64,000 nucleotides of DNA from Trichobilharzia regenti (Eukaryota > Platyhelminthes > Trematoda > Strigeidida > Schistosomatidae). This document shows positions 10,736-22,024 of this stretch, one piece after another. Position numbers and translations under genes: made by a program. The stretch lies in contig OX235265.1 in the NCBI GenBank assembly GCA_944472135.2, positions 248,001-312,000 of the forward strand, in the 5' to 3' direction. Each line of letters opens with the position of its first letter. Positions within the stretch are counted from its first letter, which is position 1. The notes beneath the pieces are model-generated. The model did not search any database. It was not told where the DNA came from and was given only the letters and a program-made list of their open reading frames with translations.

Positions 10736-12508
10736 TTAGGTTTCTCAAGCAGGATCGTCCTGGTCGGAATCCATGTTGTTCCACAGCCAACAAGCCATGT
10801 GTTTCAACATAAGCTAATAGTTGATCCTTTATGATAGTTTCCAATACCTCTGCAATAATGCATGTCAGACTTACTGGCCTGTAGTTAGATACCAATTGCC
10901 TATCCCCGTCCTTGAAGATAGGGCTTATAATGGCATCCTTCCAGTCCCTGGGTAGCTTAGCCTGCGTCAGAGACATTTGGAAAATCTCCGTTAGTGGAAT
11001 ATATATTATATCCGCCAAGGAAATTAACAGCTTAGGGTGAAGTCCACCCAGCCCAGGTGATTTACCTGGCTTCAGTTTAGACAGTAGTTTGAGAACCTTT
11101 GTGTGCTCTACCACAATTGAGGGCATCTGAGTGGCGATGGCAGTGACCTCGCCATATCCCTGGGTGGTACTATCAGACGAGAAGACGTCACAGAAGTATT
11201 CAGAGAGGTTTTCAGCCTTTCCTTCGTCTGACTCAGCCGCTTCTCCACTAATGGTTATGAGTGACGGTATACCACTGTTAGTTTTAGTCCTACGTTTAAT
11301 ACACGAGTAAAGCCTTTTTGGGTAATGAAGGCAATCTAGTACTAATCGTCTCTCGTACTCTATACGGCTCTTGTTAATCGCATACTTACAAAGGTTTCGA
11401 GTTTTTCGGTAGTCTTTCTGGAAGTTTTCCCTTCCTGTCATAACAAATTGATCCCATAAGTTCTTTCGCCGTCTCAATAACCTCCTTATTTCACTAGTGA
11501 TCCAAGGTGGTTCATGTGACAGCTTTCGAGGAGTGTACCAAGGTATAAAAGGTGAAGTGACACGATCTAGTGTATTCCTAAATCCTACCCAAGCTTCCTC
11601 GACAGTCCGACTTGTATCAACTGACCAGTCAACCGCAGTTGCTGCGTTCCGGATTCCTTGTATATCCGCTTTCCAAATGTTTGGACGAGCAGATTTTGGC
11701 CTGTGCATGAGAGAATGAATCCTAAACGTAAAAGCGATGACTATGTGGTCACTGCTGCCAAGCGGCGGAAGGCACCTAATGCTACCAACGTCCTCCTTCT
11801 GGTGTGTCAATACCAAGTCTAGAGTAGATGGATCGTGTTCAGGGTGATACCGTGTTGGTGCATGCATATGTTGCACGAGTGCACATTCAAGCACTGTCAA
11901 TATGAGCTCCCTATTGAAACAGGTATACAAACTAGTGGAGTTTAATTCCCCCCAATTAGTATGTGGAGCGTTAAAGTCGCCAACAATCAGACACCTATTT
12001 CTACTACCCCACTCCCTCAAGTGATTTAGAACGAAGTCATCAGCTTGGCTAGCAGGACTTATGTAAATAACTCCGATCGTTAAAGTGCCTTTGTTTAAGT
12101 TAATGATGCAACTTGCGGCTTCACTGGTGCCGCTGTCATGAGCTTCTGACAACGTTGACCTGATCCCTATGTCATCCCGGATGTATAGAGCAACCCCCCA
12201 CCTTTCCGACTGCTTACTCTGTCTGCTCGTATGCAGATATACCTAGGTATGAGTGGAGTTAGGTCTACACCCACTAACAACCATGTCTCAGTGATAGCAA
12301 TCACATCAAGTTGTAGTCTTTCAGATAACTCTCCTAATTCGGCGAGCTTATTCCTAAGACTACATGCGTTCGTATAGCACACCGAAACACCCACGTGTTC
12401 ACCCGGCTTATGAAGAGAGGCCTCGGCAGCATCGGTTTCCAAGACCTCACCACCCGAAAACCCAGCAGCTTCAGGTCCTTTTAGCCTTTCTCGAGAATTG
12501 AATCGCCC

Positions 12509-12949
12509 TGACGCAAGAAGGCGGAAATCAGAAGACCACTAGGTTTGCGATGATACTTCTATTTTCCAAACACAAGGAGAATGCAAAAGTGGTATCACAC
12601 CAAAGTGTCACACAAGATTGTGAGAGCGAAATATATATGAATGTCCAGACAAATGTGTGAACAAATCAATAGACAGTCTTAACATGAATGGCTAATTATA
12701 ATGGAGTATCGATCCGTATATACATAGCAAAATATAGCAGACATGTCAACAACCACACATATAATATGGGTATATGTCACCAAGCAACGGACTGTCAACA
12801 AACACTCATATTATATATAATATAAGGGGAATATACATTGTTAAAGGAGACAGGTTCATCAAAGTGAAATGGTCACAGACTAAGCGAGCAAACAGAAAGA
12901 GAGACCACTATACACACATACATATATATATATATATGGATACATATCA
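12509..12949 (-). repeat. Gyp 3' LTR
   Basis: This 441-bp sequence also occurs at 22025-22464 and 39399-39838. On the minus strand it begins TGATATG and ends GCGTCA, and it is preceded by a polypurine tract (AAAAGGGGAGG, from 12960). Weak similarity to the inner flank of the 5' LTR extends about 17 bp further left, so the outer boundary is uncertain. No clear target-site duplication was found. Confidence 0.8.
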
Positions 12950-13392
12950 CCTCCCCTTTTGAGAAGATTGATGACTAGTAGGACGTTTTCCTGGGGGATT
13001 ATCTGGAACCTTTGAGCTTGTTGTTGACGTCTGTCGCTTCGTCTGCCTGTTGGGTTTGCGGCTTCGGCTTCGTCCGGAATTGTCTGACATTTTATGCTTC
13101 TTGACTGCATTGCATAGCGAATTTAGTGGGATATCAGCCAGATGCAAACGATCGAACCAATCAAGTCCCAAAAGATTTAAATCACTCTTGGTGACGTAGC
13201 AAATTCCTGTGAATTTGGTATTGTGGAAGGAAACAGAACATTTGAGTTCACCAATTAGTTTGAGCTGCCCACCACAGGCGCTGACAGCAGTCTGAGAATT
13301 ATTTGCGATCGGTGGTCTGCCGATATTATTCAAAAGTTTCTCTGATATAACAGTAATATCAGAGGCGGTATCTAGCTGCAGACGCTCATCAT
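12947..13392 (-). pseudogene. Gyp protease and basic C-terminal tail
   Basis: A retropepsin-like domain is recognised by LQLDTASDITVIS (catalytic DTA) and LNLLGLDWF, as in the Ty3/Gypsy polyproteins common in helminths. It is cut from its gag by LINE A copy 1: gag ends ...MNGHD at 20806 and protease resumes ERLQLDT at 13392. After the protease the frame goes directly into a basic tail of about 50 residues (KKHKMSDN...QSSQKGR) and stops at a TGA that is the first triplet of the 3' LTR. Reverse transcriptase, RNase H and integrase are absent. The upstream open frame to 13441 is antisense LINE A sequence. Confidence 0.8.
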
Positions 13393-13401
13393 CAACATCG
13401 A

Positions 13402-15820
13402 ATGACTTTGGCGGCCTGTTTGAATATTTTTGGGCTACCACATTCCGTGTACATTTTGCATCTTTTTACGCGTATTTTATTGGTATTTACATTTCACATT
13501 ATGCATTCTAATCGTATTATCTTCTCCCGGGATTTTATAAAACGTTTTAAACCCAAAAACTTTCATGTTTGCAATAAACTCAAGAAAAAGCACCATGGAG
13601 GTTGGCAGCGTGCCTTAAAATCTACATCCATACATCACACCACTGTTCCAGTTATCATTAGTACCAACTGCCGGTCCCTGCCGAATAAAATTCTGGATTT
13701 TCAGTCTCTGTTGTCTTCTAGTACCTACCACAATACTGGTATTGTCACTCTGCAAGAAACCTGGCTCCATGACTCATACGATGACAATATTGTGTCTCTA
13801 AACAATTTCAATGTTTTTCGACAAGACCGTGTTTGTTCCAAGAAAAAGTGTGTTGGAGGTGTTGCAACTTTTATTCACTCAAAATGGTCCATTTCAAACA
13901 AAGTTTGTTTCAAATTCTCGAATGACTTCATTGATTGCATCACTGTGAGATGTCGCCCGAAACACCTGTCAAAATACAAATTCATTTATATTTATAATGT
14001 TTATGTCTCTCCTGGCTGTACCATATTGGATTTATCTATGTTCGCCGATGAATTCACCGCTTTTGCTGCAGCTTGCTTCGAGAACTCTTTATCAATAGTA
14101 ACTGGCGACTTCAATGGAAGCGATTGCTCCTTCCTTATATCACTTGGTCATGACAATATTGTCAACTTTGCCACCCGTCTTGGTAAAAAACTGGATCTAG
14201 TATTCATCAATGATGTTGGTATATAAGAAGCTCGCAAACGCGCTCCTCTACTTAATTCTGACCACTGCATCATACGTGTACTGCCTAAAATATATTCCAA
14301 ATCACACAGAGGTGTCCTTTCTAACCTCTACAGTAAAGTTCAACGGAGATGCTACTCAAAAGACAACCTAGACAAGCTCAGATGCATGTTGAAAGACACT
14401 AACTGGGACTTATTTACAGAACAAACATTAGATGAAACAATCACAAACACTACCGATTATCTTAAATTCTGTTTCGCAATGTGTCGTCCCAAAGAAACAT
14501 TATTCATTCGATTTGATCGCTTATCTTCGCCATATCTCAAAAAGCTACGTAGAAATAAAGAACTGTTGTTCAAAACTAATGATAAGCCTGGTGTAAAAAA
14601 GTTAAACATGCTGATAAAACTGGAAATAAAAAGACTAAGTGTTTTATATAATCAAAGATTTTTGTCATGTAAAACCCCTTCTAATTTATGGAAACTTTTC
14701 AAAGAAATTACTAACGGTAAGCGATGTATTTCTGTTCCATCTCTTAATGTTGACACTCTTAATAAATCTTTCATACGCTCTTCTGTTGATACCCTTCCAA
14801 ATGATACAAATCATATTGACAATAACTTTAGCGGTTTTAATACCCTTGATGTGCTTAAATGTCTCCGGTCTCTTAGGCCTTCTCAAAGCCTTGGTCCTGA
14901 CGGCATACCTGCCATTGTCCTCAGGAATTGTGCTGATATTTTGTGTTATCCTCTTACTAACATTTTTAATGCTTCTTTTTCCGGTAACGTTCTACCTTTT
15001 GCATGGAAAAACATTAAAATTATCCCTATACCAAAACCATCTTCTGGTTCTGATATTAAATTTCGGCCTATTGCAATTACTTCCCCCTTTTTAAAATTGA
15101 TGGAAAAATTACTTTTACTTCGTCTTGAACCCGCTTTGAAACCTTTTAATGATCCTAAACAATTTGCATACAAACATGGTAGAAGTACCTTGGATGCTGC
15201 GGTTGTCTTATATCACAATGTTGTCTCTTGTTTAGACAAAGGTGCTAAATATGTTCGTAGTGCTTTCTTAGACTACACATCTGCTTTTGACTCTGTACCT
15301 AGGGGCCTTTTGTTAAATAAGCTATCGTTGACACAAACAGGATCCTGGGCTAAGAGTTGGTTGCATTCCTATTTTTCTGATAGAATGCAGCATACTGTAT
15401 ATAACGGCAAATCTTCTTCTAACTCGCTTACAAAATCCGGTGTTCCACAAGGTGCTGTCCTCTCTCCTTTTCTTTTTTCTTTCTTCCTACATGACCTACC
15501 TCATTCAAACGAAACTAACTTTGTCAAATATGCAGATGATCTGACTGTATCACTGCCTATCACTTCCGAGTCTGACAGCTCCAAACTTAATAGCTTTCTG
15601 TTGGACATCAACAACTGGTCCAAGTCAAATGGTCTTATATTAAATCCTTCCAAATGTCAGGCGCTTGACTTTACTTTCAAGCATCGACGTGACTTACTTG
15701 AACTAGTTAACTCTCATGATCCCTGTAGCATAGATGGCACGGAAATTGAAACCAAATCAAGCATTAAATACCTTGGACTAGTTTTTTCCTCTGACCTTTC
15801 ATGGTCATCCCATATCTTAT
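13402..15820 (+). pseudogene. A ORF2, N-terminal part: endonuclease and RT
   Basis: Endonuclease motifs are STNCRSLPNK, LQETWLHD, VTGDFNGSD and, after a stop, NSDHCIIRV. The TAA at 14224-14226 is present at the same place in A copy 2. The RT (14386-15820) has PSQSLGPDGIP, FRPIAIT, FLDYTSAFDSV, GVPQGAVLSPFLF and the catalytic YADD in KYADDLTVSL. The reading frame is lost at 15820, where a D-tail insertion replaces about 26 bp of A. The C-terminal end continues at 20088 beyond Belg. Codon use is strongly AT-rich. Confidence 0.88.
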
Positions 15821-15922
15821 AATAATAATGATAATATATATTCTCATTATTTACATGAGGGACGCTAATTTACAGGCATCATCAATTCGATAATTTACAC
15901 ATAATATTAATACACATAATAT
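15821..15922 (-). mobile_element. D-family 3'-tail insertion in A copy 1
   Basis: About 100 bp with the reverse complement of the D 3' end (ATT run, CTCAT...ATGAG hairpin, GCATCATCAA). Compared with A copy 2, about 26 bp of target are missing here, so the insertion came with a small deletion. A 12-bp motif ACACATAATATT is repeated at its end. Confidence 0.65.
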
Positions 15923-15995
15923 TACCTTCTACATTAAAAAGTTAAAACAATCATGTATCAACCAACCTTTAGTTTTGCAATTTTTAAACTCCTGT

Positions 15996-16354
15996 TGTCA
16001 ATCACGTCTCATAAACCGTTAATGCCCAGCTCTCGCTACGCTCGGGCCCACGCTGTTCCTTGCAGTTTTTCAGAAACGCTTAGTTATAACGGACGCAAAA
16101 ACCAAAACACTGATCTGCCGCTTTAGATTTGTTTATCGTTACACCAACATATAAAAGGAATAAGCGAACTAAGTTCTGAAAACAAATATTACAATAATAA
16201 ATCGTTATATTACTTCTGACGATGTTTCACTCTTCTTTCTGAACAGCGACCGATGAGACGATGACTGTCGTATTGATGCCTCCGCGAAAATTGGGGAAGT
16301 TGATTTTAAGTAAACAACCAAGAATTGATCGTTCAATCTTCAACTCCATTGACA
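15996..16354 (-). repeat. Belg copy 1 3' LTR
   Basis: 359 bp, starting TGTCAATGG and ending GATTGACA on minus. It contains a TATA-like TTTTATATG and an AATAAA close together. It is preceded on minus by a short polypurine tract (CCGGGGAG). Confidence 0.88.
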
Positions 16355-17628
16355 CTCCCCGGCAAAAAAGGGATCCAACCCTTTTTTCCTTCACGACCAA
16401 TGCACGTCGACTTGGATGCCATTGCGAGAACCTGGTTAGGACTCTCGCCGACCATTCACATGGTCCGGGGTTCGAGCCCTCGCCGACGCACACCTGATAT
16501 CTATGGTTGGCCTGCGAATTTCGGGCTACCGATATCCATGCTGAAAATTCCACACTTATATCAAAAAATACGGTGTGGAATCAAGCTGTAACCATAAAAA
16601 AAAGCCAACACACCACAAGCATACCCACAGCACAATCTCACACACCAATGACGACCTGCGCGTCCAGATAGAGACCTCCTCTTGACATCTTGCAACACAA
16701 TCGCCATTTGCTAGAATGACTCTTGCAGAATGCAAAGTGACCATGGCAGCACCTCACGATACTCTACGCACATCCTCTTATCTACTCACTACCAATTACT
16801 ACTGAAATCGCTTGTCACTCATTCTGCCTCAGTTCTAGTAACGGTGACGCATGCGATCCTCAGTCGTTTACACTCCCTCTCCCCGGCGTGTGGGACCACA
16901 GCTAATCCTTATCTTCGTGTGCATTTTGTTCTCAGCAATAGCCTCCCCGGCGTATACGCCCCATCTGCTATCTCTAACATCAATCAATTCATTCACGGAT
17001 GTAGAAGACAAGAAACAACTTCAGAAGTAATCACGACGAAAATTTTAACAAAATTATGCAATAAAAACAAGGCACGAAAACAACGAGTAAACACAACTGA
17101 TCCAAAATCACAAATTGCGAAGACACACCACACGTATATACAAACAGTACAAATAACCTCGCGGATCATGTCTTGGTGGAAGTATTTTGAAGAATTGCAG
17201 GACTTACACCAGTACGCCTGCAAGCCTTCACAGGTTGACGATTGTAAGTTGTGGAATGTCCAGACACAAACAAGATTAACCAACAATTACAATAATTGGA
17301 ACTCACACAATTATTTAACTCAAACATATGTACAATCACTACATCAAATGTTGTGGATTCTGCCTTGACGAACTACCCTTGAAGAAGTGTAGGACTTACA
17401 GCAGTACGCCTACATCCCTTCTCAGGTTGATGATCCAAGTGGAAGTCGTCCGGACACAAACAGAATTACCAACAGCTAGATGACAGATGATATCAATTCA
17501 GTATATGCAATATGAACATATGTACAAAATCACACACCAAGCACATTGGGCTGCTCATTGATGCACTACCCTTTGAAGAATTGTAGGACTTACAGCAGTA
17601 CGCCTACAACCCTTCTCAGGTTGACGCC
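16355..17628 (-). other. Belg copy 1 3' noncoding region with tandem hairpins
   Basis: No gag or pol sequence. From 17628 downwards, three hairpin units recur about every 190 bp (near 17575-17625, 17380-17430 and 17190-17235), each built around a GTAGG...CCTAC stem. Close to the LTR is a palindrome of A6 G3 and C3 T6 (about 16363-16387). A long antisense open frame (16730-17368, plus) is probably incidental. Confidence 0.7.
16430..16600 (+). other. tRNA-like insert in the Belg copy 1 3' region
   Basis: Relative to the Belg copies at 31.4 and 57.9 kb, this stretch is extra or replaced. It includes GGGGTTCGAGCCC, a good pol III B box and T-arm. It is probably a piece of a tRNA-derived SINE or a tRNA pseudogene. 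I cannot fold a full cloverleaf. Confidence 0.35.
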
Positions 17629-19584
17629 CTAGGTTGGAAAATCGTCGCAGAGTTCATTTGCTAACTTCCTTCTATGAGCTATATCCTCAAATCTGAACGG
17701 TAACACGCCCATGTCATTGTAACGTAGAATATAGATGACCAACAAACACACGACATATCTCATCAACCAAGTGTAGAAACAGAGTAATTTACACCAAAGA
17801 TAATAACATTCAATTAGTAACTTGAAACTAGAAATGCCTTTATTCATGCAAGTCAATTTAACAATTACTCTCTCGTTTACACTTGGCTTATCCTCACTAA
17901 ACTGACCATTGATATTCGTCCTTTCAAACGCACCAATACTATCATAGTCATTGCATGAGGCACGTGAGTTCATGGACGTCCATTTCATTGTGGATGAAAA
18001 CACCAACGATGACTGAGTGACACAAGGTGATGAACTTAGTGGTGGATCAGAAGCTGTTCTTGTTCGGTTTTCAGAAATTTGTCTAACTGCAAGATTACCA
18101 CCACTGCTGTCTTTCAGTACTAGTTCGGGTTTAGCACTGGCATCTGATGATAGGCGGGCTACACGCTGATCAATTACACTGACTGCCTCACAAATATGCA
18201 CACCTTTTGGAACTGCATCTGCGTTCAATTCTACTTCACATTGTAGTTGTACAGAACCTTTATTTAACTTAGCAGTAGTAGGCATATCCCTCATCTCATA
18301 ATGATAAACCAAAGACAAATCTGCACTATCATGATCATTACCACAAATATTCACTTTACCGTCAACTTCATCATTTTCAAACTCTTTAATAACAGAAGTA
18401 GACAATTTTGGTTCCTCCTCACAAATCATTAAAGGTTTTATATCTTCACTCTGACTAGTAATACCTTGTAAACTTGTAGGGTCAGAACTGCACTCTGAAG
18501 CAGCAACTCTATTCTGTGACACTCTATTCAACAATGGCTTACCAGTTGCAACTACAGACTTCTTCACCGCACCGTTATCGTCACACAATTCGGAGTCAGG
18601 CCTAGAGTTTACATTCAGCTTATCACTGAACTTGCTCACCAGTTCACAGTTCACTTCTGTATGCACCTCTTGCACACGTGTAAAACAAAGCCGTGTTTGT
18701 CTTGCATCTTGTAACTTATCTGTTGAGGATGTACTACGAAACCTGTTACACTCACTAGATCTATATGCATTACTAGACATCATGGAGTCTTCTCGATACC
18801 CACCTCTCTGAGGCTTATTCGTCATCAATGAGTGCGTTTTACCCTCAGACTGCTCTATTCTAGGGGTGAGATCTAACAGACTGGAAAACTTGCTCATAGA
18901 TTGATTGACACTAGTATTCACCAGTTTCAGGATATCATCAAATTTTGGCTCGATACCCTCATCCTCCATACGGGAGCTTATGTTCACCCACTTCCTTTGC
19001 AGTCGAGTAGGTAGACGTCTTGCTATTACTTCTAGTATAAAACTCGAGTTGAGGTCACTCATGCGATTCATCGAAATCATTCCATTCTTGTAAATTAGCA
19101 AATTATCTAAAAACTCAGTGAGTGCCTGAGAGTCATCCTGTAATTGACCACCATTACCCTTAACAGCCTCGAATAATTTCCCTGCAATCATCGAAGGTCT
19201 TCCAAACCTTTGACGTAATATGCTCAGAGCCTCGTAGTAGCCCTCTTTTGGCTTCATAAACTTACAGCACTGAATAGCTCTTGCAGCATCTCCAGTGCAA
19301 TACCTCATCAAATACATTAACTTCATTTCGTCACTTAATAAAACACTACTCAACATGATCTCAAACTCCTTTACAAATTGTAAATAATCGGCCGGGTTTC
19401 AATCAAAACACCGTGGTTCAAATTTAGGGAGTTTGATGTTCCTATTATCCCTGAACGGCGAAACAGTAACATCAACCATGTCATGCTTAACATCGGACAC
19501 ATCGTTACAATTAACAGACAAGTCACCATGACTTACTTTCCTGTTTGCATCCAAGACACTCTGTCCCTTCTTTGACCCAGGCAT
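17629..19584 (-). pseudogene. Belg gag-like protein with C-terminal membrane segment
   Basis: 651 codons from MPGSKKGQ to DDFPT. Residues about 50-220 match the Bel/Pao gag region (DUF1759-type: LPKFEPRCFD, YLMRYCTGDAARAI, GYYEALSILRQRFGRP, LNSSFILEVIARRLP, RLQRKW). A degenerate zinc knuckle follows (RLCF...H....C, second cysteine lost). The middle is acidic and Ser/Thr-rich. Near the C-terminus there is a hydrophobic stretch LLCFYTWLMRYVVCLLVIYI, probably a membrane segment, then a charged tail. A TGA replaces the glycine codon after CFD (codon 62). The same TGA is found in two other copies but not in the one at 51621. No protease or RT follows. Confidence 0.82.
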
Positions 19585-19728
19585 TGTTGAACTTGACCCA
19601 ATTCCAAAAATGTTCCAGATATTTCTTGTTCAAAGAGGACTTGACCGGCACCAGGAAAGATGAACGGTGACTATCCAAACTTTCACCAACTGTTTCAATC
19701 CGCCAGATCTGTTTCTATCGTCAGAAAC

Positions 19729-20087
19729 TGTCAATCACGTCTCATAAACCGTTAATGCCCAGCTCTTGCTACGCTCGGGCCCACGCTGTTCCTTGCAGTT
19801 TTTCAGAAACGCTTAGTTATAACGGACGCAAAAACCAAAACACTGATCTGCCGCTTTAGATTTGTTTATTGTTACACCAACATATAAAAGGAATAAGCGA
19901 ACTAAGTTCTGAAAACAAATAGTACAATAATAAATCATAAGATTACTTCTGACGATGTTTCACTCTTCTTTCTGAACAGCGACCGATGAGACGATGACTG
20001 TCGTATTGATGCCTCCGCGAAAATTGGGGAAGTTGATTTTAAGCAAACAACCAAGAATTGATCGTTCAATCTTCAACTCCATTGACA
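19729..20087 (-). repeat. Belg copy 1 5' LTR
   Basis: 359 bp, the partner of 15996-16354. The leader follows at 19728-19585. A primer-binding site is not obvious: the first TGG after the LTR on minus lies about 20 bp inside. Confidence 0.85.
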
Positions 20088-20467
20088 CCTGTATTTTACC
20101 TATTGTACTCTACTGCTCTCCATTAATTTTTCCTGGGCTGCTCAAAAAAGATTATATCATATTACGAAGAGTATTAAATGCTGTGAGTAGAACTTGTGGT
20201 CTGCCACTGCATGAGCTCGCTAATACTATAGTCGAGAGGCATATAAATTCCTGTACAAAATGGGCAAAGGCCATACTGTCAGACCCTCTGCACCCCCTTT
20301 ATTCACACCTGTCCCTTTGTATCTCATCAGGTAGGACGAGAAGTCAATATAAAAAGATATATGCTCGTACTACTAAGTATAGAAATTCTACAATACCCTA
20401 TTTAGCGCGTACTTTATGTGACGAAGACTCTGTTAGACGTGAAACTTACAAGTTACTATGTAATTAG
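20088..20467 (+). pseudogene. A ORF2, C-terminal end (copy 1)
   Basis: This continues the A ORF2 after Belg, from the second copy of the CCTGT target duplication. It contains the C-terminal region seen in all A copies (CILPIVLYCSP ... TYKLLCN stop). It has no catalytic motif of its own. Confidence 0.88.
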
Positions 20468-20805
20468 CACAGTGAATCGACCCTTTTATCGTTCATCTTT
20501 CTGTATTTTATGGTATTACACTTTCTATCGTTTAAATCGTTACTCTGCTATTTTATATTAGCTGGTATTACTATTATTACTACAATTTTGTACTTTATAC
20601 ATATTTTTCTCCGTATGGCACACAGTATTTTGCTACGTAGCAGCTACAACAATCGTTTTATTACTATTATGTATTGTGTATTTTTAATTCTTTTTGTCGT
20701 TTTTGAGTAAATTGGATGCAATATTGTACTGAATGCTGAAAATTCCTTGCTGTATCATGAGTACCGTTTTTGTAATAAAGCAATTATTATTATTATATTA
20801 TTATT
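20468..20805 (+). other. A 3' UTR with 66-codon hydrophobic frame and ATT tail
   Basis: A 66-codon frame (20510-20710) with two hydrophobic segments (FILAGITIITTILYFI and ITIMYCVFLILFVVF) is open in all four A copies. The copies are nearly identical, so this says little about selection. AATAAA lies just before the ATT repeat that ends the element. Confidence 0.6.
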
Positions 20806-21897
20806 ATCATGACCATTCATCTGAAGATCAAGATATTTCCGTATACATGGAGTTATGACTTGACAGGTTGCGAGTAGATTCAGTGATCTCCTTGGAGATT
20901 TAGGACCAACAGTTTGTCGAGCTTTGGCTGGATTATGATATCTGGGTTTGCGTGGCTGACAAAAACCATTTTTATGACCGATGATTTTGCACTTGCTGCA
21001 ACGATGATTTTTGTATGGGCATGACTTTACAAAGTGCCACGCGCCACAGTGCCAGCATGGTGATGGAGGGGTCTTCTTTGCAGTATTTTGTGAAGTTGGA
21101 TGAGTATGTGTAGATTTCCGTGGAGCATTAGAAGTAGGTGGGTCAGGAGTAGATGATGAGAGATTTTTGCTCTTTCGTAATGCACGAATATCAGAGCTTC
21201 TGGAAGGTGTTGATTCGACCAGGTGTGTGTCTTTCTGCAGATTAATCAGCCGTTGATATTCATCAGTTATGTCATGTAATGTTAACTTGGGATTTTGTTC
21301 TAGCTAATTGAGCAGTCGAGTTCGGATATCTGTGAAACGAGGAGATTGAAGACTGCGTATGAGAATCAAGGCTTTGAATTGATCATCTGTTAAGGACCTG
21401 AGTCGAAATCTCTCACATCCTCGGTTGACTGTGCCAACGTGAGTAAGAAAATCATCATTTGCATTCATTGTCAGCTTGAGGCAACGATAACGTATACTGA
21501 ATAATGAGGAGTGGTCTCCGAAATGTTCACGCAGCAACTTTATTGTATCATCGAAACAATTGCCACGTGGTTTCTGTGGTAAAATTAGGTTGCAGTACCG
21601 TTCATATTCTGCCGGACCCAATTTACGTAACAACACTCGCACCTTCCAAGCATCGTCTTGTGAGGCGAGATCAACTGTGAATAAATACTCATAACGTTGA
21701 TACCATGTGTCAAAAGTGACATTAGCCTCTGGGTCATAATTGAACTGTGAAATACTGTTCACAATGCCGTCGACAGATGGTAGCATGGTATGATTGGGAT
21801 TGCTTGAAGGTGAAGCTGGACCAGTCTGTTGGTTGACGAACATTTCCATTAATTTCATTTGTCGTTCAAATAGTAATTCCAATTTAGAAGGATCCAT
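20806..21897 (-). pseudogene. Gyp gag with zinc knuckles
   Basis: I place the start at the ATG at 21897 (MDPSKLELLFERQ), since the longer frame to 21966 opens with TTG. The capsid-like part (FDTWYQRYEYLF, DDAWKVRVLLRKLG, LREHFG) is the gag type found with helminth K02A2.6-like Gypsy elements. A TAG at about 21304 splits it. The nucleocapsid part follows in frame with CWHCGAWHFVKSC and CSKCKIIGHKNGFC. It then runs to RKYLDLQMNGHD, where LINE A interrupts; the protease continues at 13392. Confidence 0.85.
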
Positions 21898-22024
21898 AGT
21901 TTTCCCCGTCGCCAAATTGTTATGTACTGCTGCTGAGTGGTTAATAGTAGTTTTCACCGTCGCCAAATTTTTATGTACTCGTCGTTAAATTATTGCTATG
22001 TACTGGCCGAGAATTTAATAGTCC

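Larger units (their letters stand above)
8728..12508 (-). pseudogene. F ORF2: endonuclease-reverse transcriptase, interrupted
   Basis: The endonuclease starts near 12508, where the Gyp LTR cuts the element. Motifs are VCYTNACSLRNK, ITETWL, IVGDFNAPHTNW and GSSDH. A frameshift lies near 12160. The RT runs 11.1-8.73 kb with YRPVSLTCI, HGFRPGRSC, FIDLSKAFD, GVPPGTVLGPL and the catalytic FADD. Two insertions split it: a composite of two SINEs between GRSCLRN and LLLAREDW (about 9938-10735), and a 70-bp LINE tail just after FADDIKM (about 9511-9580). It belongs to the same element as the PHD-finger ORF1 at 22465-23157. Not functional. Confidence 0.88.
15996..20087 (-). mobile_element. Belg copy 1: complete gag-only Bel/Pao-type LTR element
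   Basis: A 4092-bp element with two 359-bp LTRs (15996-16354, 19729-20087), termini TGTCAAT...ATTGACA, and a perfect 5-bp target duplication CCTGT (15991-15995 and 20088-20092) inside the A ORF2. The interior holds only a gag-type ORF and a long 3' noncoding region; there is no protease, RT or integrase. It must therefore have moved using enzymes from another element. The LTRs differ at about seven positions by eye. Confidence 0.9.
13393..20805 (+). mobile_element. Non-LTR retrotransposon A, copy 1, inserted in Gyp
   Basis: This CR1/Jockey-like element begins with the last codons of its ORF1 (5'-truncated), followed by ORF2, a 3' UTR with AATAAA, and an ATT tail (20783-20805). It sits in the Gyp protease region with a candidate 5-bp target duplication ATCAT (13388-13392 and 20806-20810). 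It is itself interrupted by a small D tail (15821-15922) and by Belg copy 1 (15996-20087). Confidence 0.85.

Noticed and set aside
13393..13441. Extension of the Gyp protease frame upstream to 13441 (VVAQKYSNRPPKS)
   Set aside because: The same bases occur at the 5' part of A copy 2, and the gag half ends at NGHD, which joins cleanly to ERLQL; the extension is antisense LINE A sequence.
16730..17368. Antisense open frame in the Belg 3' region (also 30681-31229 and 57192-57788)
   Set aside because: Open in three copies, but the differences between copies are mostly amino-acid changing and the frame diverges at its C-terminal end, so there is no sign of selection. The hairpin repeats explain part of the conservation.
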